A DNA stretch of 63,237 bases from a virus. Shown here piece after piece: positions 49,123 to 56,348 of the stretch. Location of the stretch: IMG/VR virus record IMGVR_UViG_3300031249_000002, positions 1-63,237 of that record. One strand, 5' to 3'. The notes under the pieces were generated by a model. It did not search any database. It had not been told where the DNA came from and saw only the letters and a program-made list of their open reading frames with translations. Within the stretch, counting starts at the first letter, position 1. Each line of letters starts with the position of its first letter. A program made the position numbers and the translations under genes.

Positions 49123-49820
49123 TCCGCCGTCCTGGTCATGAACCAACGCGCCCCGAAGGCGCGACGGCGGAGGGTGCGGTGCTGTTCGGTGCGGCGCGTT
49201 GCGACGCGGAACTGGGCGACACGTGGCGTGGCGGTGCGCAGCCTTGAGTAGCGCCCCGTCGAGCCGGAAGGCGCGACGAGGCTCGGTGCGGCGCGCTGCC
49301 CAGCGGAGCGCTGCCTGTCGGTGCAATGCATGGCGGCGCGGAGCTGCGGATAGTGCCCAGCAGAATCGAAAGACGCTGCTGGGCTCGGTGCGATGCGATG
49401 CGGTGCGGTGCGGAGCGGTGCGGCGCGCTGCGAGGCGCGGCGGCGCGATGCGGAGCGACGGATAGGGCCCACGCATCCCGAAAGAGAGGCGTGGGCTCGG
49501 TGCGGTGTTTTGCGTGGCGCAGCGCAGCGCTGCGTTGCGGAGCGGTTCGCGGCGAAGCGTTGCGACGAATAGCGCCCTCGCTTCCCGAAAGAGAAGCGAG
49601 AGCTTGGAGCGGTGCGAGGCGGCGCGGAGCGCAGCGCCGCAGCTCGTTGCGAGGCGGCGCGATGCGGAGCGGCGCGATGAATAGCGCCACGACGATCCGA
49701 AAGAACCGTCGTGACTCGGTGCGGGGGCGGTGCGGGGCGGCGCGGGGCGCTGCGCTGCGGAGCGATGCCGTGCGAAGCGAGAAATAGTCGCTCCGCCCGG
49801 GAGCAACCCAAGGCGGAGCG
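49123..49820 (-). ncRNA. Array of seven hairpins joined by CNNCG pentamer linkers
   Basis: Stems (plus-strand arms): 49789-97/49812-20; 49686-94/49707-15; 49574-83/49594-603; 49467-74/49489-96; 49355-63/49376-84; 49253-61/49274-82; 49123-31/49163-71. Arms are 8-10 bp; sequences differ but complementarity is kept, and the middle loops share a CTTTCGG-like core. Linkers start CTAT(T/C), run 14-16 in-register pentamers CNNCG (about 68 of 91 fit exactly), and end CACCGAG. Non-Watson-Crick stem pairs are mostly G-U on this strand. The last element is a three-way junction. The DNA begins 7 bases after the stop of the upstream gene, so it should be transcribed with it. Confidence 0.85.
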
Positions 49821-49826
49821 TCGGAA

Positions 49827-50441
49827 TCATGCAGCCCTCGACTTCTCGGTGCGCTGTCCCGATCGCGGGACAGCGGCCTCGGCGCGAGCCTCGAAGTCAT
49901 CGAGCGCATTCGACGACTTCAGCAGCTCGCGCACCCCACCCCAGATGGGTCCGAGCTTATCGTTGTGCCGGAACGCTCGGAATTCGTCGAGCCACCCGTT
50001 CAACCGATTCACGCCCTCGGCGAACTTCTGATCGGTCATGTAGGGCGAGGCCTGCGCAGTCTCCGTCGCGACGTAGCCGCGACGCGCCTCCGGGCTCGGC
50101 TTCAGATTGACCATGATCGGCTGCACCTCGCGCTTACCGGTCTCGAGGACGATCTCGATTCGGATGGAATTGACCAGCTTCCTGGCCAAGGTCTCGCGCG
50201 CCGCCGCCAGGATAGCCGAGTCCGATCGCCCGAAGATGTAGCGGTGAAGCGGAGATGACTTCTTGGATGCGGCTTCGACGATCTTCTTCGCGGAGAGCCC
50301 CGTAGGGGTCCCGTCGCCGTTGACTTTGGCGCCGAGGCGGATCAGCTCCGCGCCGACGGTTTCCGCCTGTTCCTGCGTCAGCCTGAATTCCGGACAGATC
50401 TGACGCGGAACGAAACGGCGCTGCTGCGCGCGACTCTTCAC
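49827..50441 (-). CDS. Phage protein next to the RNA array, helical
   Basis: 204 aa. MKSRAQQRRFVPRQICPEFR is basic. The middle has YIFGRSDSAILAAARETLAR and LVNSIRIEIVLETGKREVQP. The C-terminal 60 residues are helical (QKFAEGVNRLNGWLDEFRAF). This protein travels with the next gene (four-base overlap) in many phages as I recall, function unknown. Its stop lies directly before the array, so it is a candidate partner. Confidence 0.6.
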   Translation of the reverse strand: MKSRAQQRRFVPRQICPEFRLTQEQAETVGAELIRLGAKVNGDGTPTGLSAKKIVEAASKKSSPLHRYIFGRSDSAILAAARETLARKLVNSIRIEIVLETGKREVQPIMVNLKPSPEARRGYVATETAQASPYMTDQKFAEGVNRLNGWLDEFRAFRHNDKLGPIWGGVRELLKSSNALDDFEARAEAAVPRSGQRTEKSRAA

Positions 50442-51106
50442 GAAACCGCCTTGAGGGGCGAGCCCTGCTTCTTGACCTCGAACTTCTTGATCGTGAAGGT
50501 GCCATGAGAGCCGCCCTTCTTTGAGCCGGGGCGCCAGTTACCGATCCCGATGACCCGTCCCGCCATGTCGATCAGCGAGTGACATTCCGTTGGATTCATC
50601 GCGTTCAGAAGGAGATCGATCTCGAAGTCGATCGACCAGTCGACGTACTCCGGGCGGATCACGAGCCGGGGAGCTCCTGTCGGGCCAGAGTTGCGGCCGA
50701 CGTCTTCCCGCATGCGGCACTCCTTGAAATTGAGCGTCAGCATGTCGCCCACGATGTTGATCGCTCGGTTCGCGCCGGCCTTCGAAAGCTCCGGGAGCTC
50801 GACCGCGCCATCGCGAATGCACGAGCGAATGCCGCCCGCGGGGAAGGCGTCGCGCCCCTTGGCGTCACGGTACTTCGCGCGGTCGAAAACTGCTTTTTTC
50901 GTGACCGGCAGCGGCTTCACGTCGCCCGTGGTGACTGCTGTCTCGCCGTACTTCTTGTCCAGCCCAGCGCCGGACGGTGTGAGCCGATCTACGAGAAGCC
51001 GCTCGCCGGCGATCTGTACGTGGATGCGTGCCACGTATACCTCCGGTTTCTTGTTGAGCTCGTACGTTACTAGCTTCTTCTGCGTTTCTTTCTTCTTCGG
51101 TGCCAT
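50438..51106 (-). CDS. Conserved phage protein with RAMP-like motif
   Basis: 222 aa, start after a perfect AGGAGG. Signatures: DAFPAGGIRSCIRDGAVELP (about 86-105) and, near the end, IRPEYVDWSIDFEIDLLLN and IGIGNWRPGSKKGGSHGTF. The first resembles the IPGSSxRGxLR ligand loop of RAMP/Cas7-like RNA-binding proteins and the last a Gly-rich loop. That likeness is visual only. The family is widespread in phages without an assigned function. Confidence 0.6.
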   Translation of the reverse strand: MAPKKKETQKKLVTYELNKKPEVYVARIHVQIAGERLLVDRLTPSGAGLDKKYGETAVTTGDVKPLPVTKKAVFDRAKYRDAKGRDAFPAGGIRSCIRDGAVELPELSKAGANRAINIVGDMLTLNFKECRMREDVGRNSGPTGAPRLVIRPEYVDWSIDFEIDLLLNAMNPTECHSLIDMAGRVIGIGNWRPGSKKGGSHGTFTIKKFEVKKQGSPLKAVS

Positions 51107-51214
51107 GACTATTACCTCCTGACGTGACTGCGCCGAAAACCGCGGCGCCCGGAATCTTTAGTGGAACGTCCGCTCAGCTTGTCGCGCGCTCGAATCCGCG
51201 TAGCGTCCCCGCCC

Positions 51215-51673
51215 GTGCGCCTCCTGAAAAAGCTCCTCGTTGCACTCGCGATTCTTGTGCTCGTGCCGCTCGCTCTTCTCGCGCTCGTCGGCGCCCTGGT
51301 AGCCGTCGGCGCGGTGAAGCTGCCAGCTCCGAATGGCGCGCCACCGAGCGTTCAGCTGTCGGCTCAGCCGCCACTGACGCCGCCGACTCCCCCGTCGAAG
51401 CCTCTCGCCGAGCGCCCATGCACCTTGCGGACTGATGGCGTGAAGCACATCGCCCTCTTTCCCGACGCCGCCAGCGCTCAGGCCTTTCACGAAGTCGTGA
51501 TGGCCGCGGATGGTCTCCGGATGCTCGACGCGCCGGGCGTGTTCGAAGTGATCATCGGTACTCGATGCACGCTGCTCGACCTCGGCTCGGCCGTATCGAA
51601 GGTCCACATCTCCGAGGGAGAGCATGTCGGCGCCGAGGGCTTCATCACGACGGAATGGGTGGTGGTGAACTAG
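51215..51673 (+). CDS. Cargo (moron) membrane-anchored protein
   Basis: 152 aa on the strand opposite to the operon. GTG 51215 gives MRLLKKLLVALAILVLVPLA, a clear N-terminal membrane anchor; upstream in-frame GTG 51161 would spoil it. A Pro-rich linker (about 40-70) and a small alpha/beta domain follow with two Cys (PCTLRTDG; GTRCTLLDLG). It converges on the next minus gene with a five-base gap. Unknown; host-surface or exclusion role is conjecture. Confidence 0.6.
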   Translation: MRLLKKLLVALAILVLVPLALLALVGALVAVGAVKLPAPNGAPPSVQLSAQPPLTPPTPPSKPLAERPCTLRTDGVKHIALFPDAASAQAFHEVVMAADGLRMLDAPGVFEVIIGTRCTLLDLGSAVSKVHISEGEHVGAEGFITTEWVVVN

Positions 51674-51678
51674 CGCGC

Positions 51679-52053
51679 TCACCCGCCGCCTTCTTTCTTC
51701 ATCGCCTCGTGCAGAGCGTCGAGGCCGCGACGCAGCTCGGGCGTCATCGGCTGCGGCTTCGCGATCCCTTGTTCGTCGAGATACCGGAATGCGGCTTCCG
51801 CGGAGTCGGCGGGCAATGGCGGCGCGCCCTCACGTAGCCAGCTCGCGATCCGCCGCAACGTCGCGGCGTTAACCCTGGCGCCCCTGAACCGCTCGATCAG
51901 CCGGCGGGTGATCTCGCGCTCGACCGCGCCATCGCGCCGGATGTCCAGGTGCGGCCCAGTGGGCCTGCTCTCGAGGTGAATCACGAAGTCGGTGTCCGGC
52001 ACCGAGAGCGGCTGCATCTCGTCACCGTCTTTGATCTCGAGCACGCTTTTCAT
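51679..52053 (-). CDS. Hypothetical early protein
   Basis: 124 aa from ATG 52053 (ATGA overlap). Beta-rich N-terminus (DTDFVIHLESRPTGPHLDIR), then helices ending in basic residues (RRGLDALHEAMKKEGGG). No family recognised. Confidence 0.55.
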   Translation of the reverse strand: MKSVLEIKDGDEMQPLSVPDTDFVIHLESRPTGPHLDIRRDGAVEREITRRLIERFRGARVNAATLRRIASWLREGAPPLPADSAEAAFRYLDEQGIAKPQPMTPELRRGLDALHEAMKKEGGG

Positions 52054-52265
52054 CGAATCGCGCCTCCGTTCTCGCCGCACCGAATCACGGTCCCGTTCGC
52101 GGGCAGCGGCTCGCCCGCGTCGATGGTCTCGATGGTCGCTTGCCCGCTCGTGATGAGACGCTCGCGCAGCTCCAGATAGCACCGCGCCAAATTCCCCGTG
52201 CTCGACTGCTCGTCGTTGCACCAGGAGCGGGCATCGCGGGAGGCTCGGGCGTGGTCGGGCATCAT
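52050..52265 (-). CDS. Small early protein, 71 aa
   Basis: MPDHARASRDARSWCNDEQS is followed by helix LARCYLELRERLITSGQATI and a short strand region. Coupled at both ends. Unknown function. Confidence 0.5.
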   Translation of the reverse strand: MMPDHARASRDARSWCNDEQSSTGNLARCYLELRERLITSGQATIETIDAGEPLPANGTVIRCGENGGAIR

Positions 52266-52636
52266 GGGGTTCCTCGTTCGAGAACGTCGTCGAGCGTGAG
52301 CTGCTCACCGCGCGTGACCTCGCCGCGCTCACCGAGCACGTGTTTGCGAATCTCTCGGGCGAGCTTCACCGCATGACCGAACGACGCGATCCAAAACCCG
52401 TCTCCCGAGATCGGGTTTCCCAGGTCATCGTGGACGCGCAGGCAGACCAGGTAACCGGGCGTCTCCGGGTCTTCCGGTTCCGGGCCCCACACCGGCGCGT
52501 CGACGTTCTTGCGGGGGTACTCGGTGATCGTCAGGCAGCGCGACGACGGCACGTGGATCCAAAGCAGGTCGATGAAGAGCTCCTGGTCGCCGATCTCTCG
52601 CCAGCCCTCGGCTTGCATCTCGGGTCCGAGTGTCAT
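52262..52636 (-). CDS. Hypothetical early protein
   Basis: 124 aa from ATG 52636; the upstream frame to 52732 overlaps the helicase gene and is shadow. Beta-rich (LWIHVPSSRCLTITEYP), acidic middle, helical C-terminus (AVKLAREIRKHVLGERGE). Unknown. Confidence 0.55.
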   Translation of the reverse strand: MTLGPEMQAEGWREIGDQELFIDLLWIHVPSSRCLTITEYPRKNVDAPVWGPEPEDPETPGYLVCLRVHDDLGNPISGDGFWIASFGHAVKLAREIRKHVLGERGEVTRGEQLTLDDVLERGTP

Positions 52637-52689
52637 CCCGACCAAACCTCTCCCCGCGCGAGCGCGGCCGTGACGTCGTCGTAGCTCAT
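52633..52689 (-). CDS. 18-aa linker cistron
   Basis: ATG 52689 overlaps the helicase stop and its TGA overlaps the next ATG, so ribosomes can pass from one gene to the next. MSYDDVTAALARGEVWSG has no known motif. It may exist only to keep translation continuous. Confidence 0.35.
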   Translation of the reverse strand: MSYDDVTAALARGEVWSG

Positions 52690-53744
52690 GGGAACCTCGA
52701 ATCGTTGCCGTCGTCGTCCATGTCGCTCGCACGGTTGTCGATGTTGGGATCCTCGATCACCTCTCCAGATGTCTCCTTGAAGCTCGCCGTGTATTCGTCG
52801 AAGGCCTGGTCGATGGTCTCATCGAAGACTGGGCCGTCCTTGTTCTTCCAGATCCGAATCTGCCGAACACGCAGCTCCACCTTCGTCCCTTGGATGTGAT
52901 CCTTCCGGACGTGGCCCATGATGACGTGCTCGGAGGCGTTCTCGATTTCGCCCGCCTCTTTGAGGTCGTACATCGTGGGCTCGGCGTCGGGCTTGTTCTT
53001 GTCGGGACGGTTCACCTGCGAGAGCAGGAGGCCGGCTGCGCCCACCTCCTTGATCGCCATACCGAGCTCGTCAGCGACGTAGCCGACCTCAAGCCGGCGC
53101 TCGGAGTGCCGCTTCTTGCACTTAGCCTTTTGCAGGTAGTCGAACACGACGAGGCGCACGCGCTTCTTTTTGCCGCGCTCGCGGATGAACGCCGTCACGT
53201 CCTCGATCGTCGCACCGACAGCATCGACGAAGAACGGGGTGCGCTCCGCTCGAGCTGCGACACGGCGCATCGCCTCGAGCTCCTGAGGCGTGCAACGATT
53301 CGCGCGCAGCCGGAGCGCGTTCACGCCAGCTCGGCGCGCCATGAGGCGTTTGAGACACATCGTCTCGCCGTCCTCGCTGCTGAAGAAGAGGATCTCCTCG
53401 TCGGTAGGATGCAGCTTCGGGAGAGCGATGTCGGCGATCTGAAGAGCCTTGCTCGTCTTGCCGAAGCTCGTCCGGCCGCCGAGCGTCGTGACATGCTTCG
53501 ACCTAAGCCCGCACAATCGAGCGTCGAGCTTGAAGTGGCCGGTCGTGAGTCCCATTGCGGTGGCGCCGGATTCGGCCTCTTTGACGACGCGCGCGAACCC
53601 ATCTGCGAGCGTCACAGCTACGAGCTCGCGGCGCAGCGATATGACCTTCGCCGCGGCCTTGTTCGCCGGCCGTGCCTCTTTCTGCGGATCGTGGGGGAGG
53701 TTGTTCTCCATGTGCCGATCGCTCACGTCCTTGCCGTTGCTCAC
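52686..53744 (-). CDS. DnaB-like replicative helicase
   Basis: 352 aa from GTG 53744. RecA-fold core: Walker A GGRTSFGKTS (89-98), catalytic Asp202 in RLVVFDYLQ, LLLSQVNR (sensor, about 239-246), and a C-terminal arginine-containing end (VRQIRIWKNKDG). It lacks the N-terminal DnaB hexamerisation domain, as some phage helicases do. It unwinds DNA at the fork with the adjacent primase. Confidence 0.85.
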   Translation of the reverse strand: MSNGKDVSDRHMENNLPHDPQKEARPANKAAAKVISLRRELVAVTLADGFARVVKEAESGATAMGLTTGHFKLDARLCGLRSKHVTTLGGRTSFGKTSKALQIADIALPKLHPTDEEILFFSSEDGETMCLKRLMARRAGVNALRLRANRCTPQELEAMRRVAARAERTPFFVDAVGATIEDVTAFIRERGKKKRVRLVVFDYLQKAKCKKRHSERRLEVGYVADELGMAIKEVGAAGLLLSQVNRPDKNKPDAEPTMYDLKEAGEIENASEHVIMGHVRKDHIQGTKVELRVRQIRIWKNKDGPVFDETIDQAFDEYTASFKETSGEVIEDPNIDNRASDMDDDGNDSRFP

Positions 53745-54763
53745 GCCGCGTCCTCCTCGCCGGTGCATCGCCATGTCCGGCACTTCTCGCCCAGACTATC
53801 GATGATCTTCGCCGCGTACCGGTCGCCCGCTGGGTCCGGGTCCGTGTAGATGTACACGTCCGCGTTGCGCGGGATCGCCGCTGCGAAGTTGTCCGTCCAC
53901 GAACCGCTCCCGATCCCGAGGACCGGCACGTCTTCGTCCTGAACGGTCGACAGCACGAGAAAGTCCGGCTCGCCTTCCGCGATCATGATCTTCCCCGGGT
54001 TGTCACCGCGAAGCATCGCGCGCGCGGCGCGGTTCGCGAGCACGAGCTCCGCGGCACGCCGGTCCTTCGGCGGTAGCCGCTTCGGCGTGTCGCCATCGAC
54101 GACGCGGCATGCGCGGACGCTGCGCCCGTTCCCCCATGCGTCGTACACGGGAACGATCATCCGGTGCCCGGTGTCGAGCCACGTGCGCCGGCCGTACATC
54201 GCCCACTCGGGCGTCGGGGCGCGGAGAACGCGTGCGAGGTCTCGCGCCGCGACCAGCTCGGGGTCGAGCTTGCGGCGGACCAGGTAGCCGCTCACCGCGG
54301 TGTCGGCCGTCACCGGTGTCGCGCGCTCCCAGACGGCGCGTAGCTCCGCCTTCGATGGGTAGGGCTTCGATGGCTCCGGCGCGGGCAACGGACGTGGCGG
54401 CGGCCGGTCAGGGGCCGGGCTGCCGTTCCGGATCTCGTCCGCCAGGTCGCGCCGGTTCGCTATCTCCGCGGCCTCCGCAAGCACGTCGCGAAACGAGCTC
54501 CGGGGGATCTGGCGCACCAGGGCGACAAGGTCGAGCGCGTCCCCCGACCAGTCGCAGCCGAAACACCGAACCCCGATCGTCCCGCTCTCGCGGCGGGTGA
54601 TCGAGCACGACGGTGTGCGTTCCTCGTGGTTCGGACAGCGCACCACGAGCCCGTCGCCGGCCTGCCGCTTCGACCCGCGGAGGTCGATCCCGAGCGCCTC
54701 GCACAGCCGCTTCGGGTCCCGGAGCTCGCCCCGGATCTCCCGGGCGTAGTCGGGCCGCGTCAC
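53741..54763 (-). CDS. DnaG-like primase (CHC2 zinc finger and Toprim)
   Basis: 340 aa. CHC2 finger: Cys43, His46, Cys67, Cys70 (CPNHEERTPSCSI, VRCFGCDWSG). Toprim: EGEPDFLVL (Glu263) and TDPDPAGDRYA (Asp308, Asp310). A Pro-rich linker joins the two. Makes RNA primers on templates opened by the helicase whose gene it overlaps. Confidence 0.87.
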   Translation of the reverse strand: MTRPDYAREIRGELRDPKRLCEALGIDLRGSKRQAGDGLVVRCPNHEERTPSCSITRRESGTIGVRCFGCDWSGDALDLVALVRQIPRSSFRDVLAEAAEIANRRDLADEIRNGSPAPDRPPPRPLPAPEPSKPYPSKAELRAVWERATPVTADTAVSGYLVRRKLDPELVAARDLARVLRAPTPEWAMYGRRTWLDTGHRMIVPVYDAWGNGRSVRACRVVDGDTPKRLPPKDRRAAELVLANRAARAMLRGDNPGKIMIAEGEPDFLVLSTVQDEDVPVLGIGSGSWTDNFAAAIPRNADVYIYTDPDPAGDRYAAKIIDSLGEKCRTWRCTGEEDAA

Positions 54764-55782
54764 CGCTGCGCCTCCATCGCGGCTTCGAACTCGTCGTCGG
54801 CGGAGCGTGGCGCGGTCGCCGGCATGTCCTGCGCGGCCTCGAGAATCCGCGCGAAGGTCTGTTCGTTGCCGAAGATGTACCGGATCGACCGGTGCTTTTC
54901 CCCTCGCTCGTCCGCCTCGCCGTTGACCATCCGGTCCCGCATGCAGGCGTCGGCGACGAGCACGCAGTCGGCCTCGCCGTGCAGGTCCAAGGCCTCAGCG
55001 AGCAGGGTCGCGTCGATGTCGGTCGCGCCGCCCCTGAGCCTGTGCCCGGTGAGCCCAGTGGCGCGTTGCCAGCGCTCGTGCAACCGGCGGACGTCGTCCC
55101 GGACGGCGACGAACGACGCCGCCATCCGGTCCGGTGGCCTCGGTCTGGCCGGCTCCGACCGAGGAGGGGGGTTAGGGGGATCTTCCTGCTCCTGTTCCTG
55201 CTCCTGATCCTGATTACCCCCACGGTTGGGGGTAACGTTTCCCTCGACCTGGGTGCGAACGTCCTCGGCAACGTCATTCGGAACGTTTCGATAGACGTTA
55301 CCTGTGGCGTGGTGGAAAGCCTCCACCCACGTCGCACCGTTGCGGACGGGCGCCTCCAAGTCGCGCAACGCGAAGACGTGGAGCAGTGCCTTTGCCGCAC
55401 GCAGCTTCAGCGCGCAGTCCGGCAGCTCCTTCCAGGCGAGCTTCCAGCCCTTCACGGTGTTGGGGTTCTCGGGGAAGTTGTGGTGGATCGCGTTCGGGAC
55501 CCAGATGAGCCCAGCCGTCCAGTCAGCGGCGGCCATCTTCCGCGACTCGATCTCCTCCCAGCACCGGCGGAAATCGCGCACTGACCACCGCAGCGCGCTC
55601 GCGAGGCCACCCTCCCAGGCCTCGAACAGCCCCGGGATGCACCCGAGCTCCGGACCGGTCAGAAGGCGAAGCCAGAGCCACTGCGCGCTCGGCTTCGGCG
55701 CTGAGAGCTCGCGGAAGTCCCCCGACCCCCAGATGCGGCGGGAGACTTTCGAGTAACGGCCCTCGTCGGGTTTTCGCTTCAC
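54760..55782 (-). CDS. Replication initiator-like protein
   Basis: 340 aa from GTG 55782 (coupled); a start at 55824 is possible. The N-terminal 110 residues (RRIWGSGDFRELSAPKPSAQ, LASALRWSVRDFRRCWEEIE) form a winged-helix-like DNA-binding domain. Then a low-complexity hinge (NQDQEQEQEQED), and a C-terminal helical domain (about 240-340) that would load the helicase. The arrangement is that of lambda O/helicase-loader type proteins. The gene DNA at the hinge contains repeats fit for an origin. Confidence 0.65.
   Translation of the reverse strand: MKRKPDEGRYSKVSRRIWGSGDFRELSAPKPSAQWLWLRLLTGPELGCIPGLFEAWEGGLASALRWSVRDFRRCWEEIESRKMAAADWTAGLIWVPNAIHHNFPENPNTVKGWKLAWKELPDCALKLRAAKALLHVFALRDLEAPVRNGATWVEAFHHATGNVYRNVPNDVAEDVRTQVEGNVTPNRGGNQDQEQEQEQEDPPNPPPRSEPARPRPPDRMAASFVAVRDDVRRLHERWQRATGLTGHRLRGGATDIDATLLAEALDLHGEADCVLVADACMRDRMVNGEADERGEKHRSIRYIFGNEQTFARILEAAQDMPATAPRSADDEFEAAMEAQR
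55214..55300. other. Candidate replication origin inside the initiator gene
   Basis: TTACCCCC (55214-55221) and GGGGGTAA (55228-55235) form an 8-bp inverted repeat with a 6-base spacer. Several AACGT/GACGT motifs at short spacing follow up to about 55300. CTCCTG repeats flank it at 55184-55210. Initiator genes of lambda type carry their own origin at the hinge. Confidence 0.4.
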
Positions 55783-56348
55783 GTGTTTGGACTCCACTGC
55801 ACACGGTTGGATGACTTCGCCCACGCGGCCTCAAGCGGGATGCTCAGGACCGCGCCGACGTGTTCGTTGCCGGCGCCCTCGCCGCAGATCCGGCAACGCC
55901 AGGATCCGCTGGCGGCAAGCACCGACGTATGCCCGCACGAGATGCAGTCGAAGAGCCGGGCGTCGCCCCACGACCACTCGAGGTCTTCGCCGATCCGAAC
56001 GCGCTCGCCGAACCAACCGATCAGCGGTTGCGACGAAGTGAGATGCCATGGCGCCGCACCTACGAGCAGCGCCTCACCATCCCAGCCCGAGATCTCGATC
56101 TTATGCGCGTGCTCGACGAGTTGCTCGACCGTGACCGCGTCGCCCTTCACCTCGACGAGCAAGGGCGCCTCGTCGAGCCGCAAGATGAAGTCCGGGATGT
56201 ACCCGGCGAGATCGCGTGGCTCGTACACCCAGCCCCAACCGAGCTCGTCGAAGAGCACCGCCCAGCGAGCCTCGGTGCGGGAGCGAAAGCGCGTCCCGCG
56301 GTAGAGCGTGGGGATGCCAGGAATCTTCGGGGGTCGTCCGTTCTTCAC
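55779..56348 (-). CDS. PD-(D/E)XK nuclease-like protein with zinc ribbon
   Basis: 189 aa from GTG 56348. YRGTRFRSRTEARWAVLFDE, YIPDFILRLDEAPLLVEVKG holds the Asp...Glu-x-Lys catalytic set. The C-terminal CISCGHTSVLAASGSWRCRI is a zinc ribbon. Resembles small phage nucleases of restriction-endonuclease fold, perhaps for recombination or host DNA cutting. Confidence 0.68.
   Translation of the reverse strand: MKNGRPPKIPGIPTLYRGTRFRSRTEARWAVLFDELGWGWVYEPRDLAGYIPDFILRLDEAPLLVEVKGDAVTVEQLVEHAHKIEISGWDGEALLVGAAPWHLTSSQPLIGWFGERVRIGEDLEWSWGDARLFDCISCGHTSVLAASGSWRCRICGEGAGNEHVGAVLSIPLEAAWAKSSNRVQWSPNT

Noticed and set aside
49123-49820. CRISPR, TIGR or retron array.
   Set aside because: There is no constant repeat with variable spacers of fixed length, no Cas or Tas-like gene, and no reverse transcriptase. 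The variation is in paired stems and in the two free bases of each pentamer.
49111-49830. A 239-codon minus-strand reading frame spanning the whole array, starting in an ATGA overlap.
   Set aside because: All three minus frames are open for over 230 codons because the pentamers lack stops. Module lengths are not multiples of three, and the product is a meaningless Arg/Ala/His/Pro repeat. The order is at the nucleotide level. A translated role is not excluded but is not supported.
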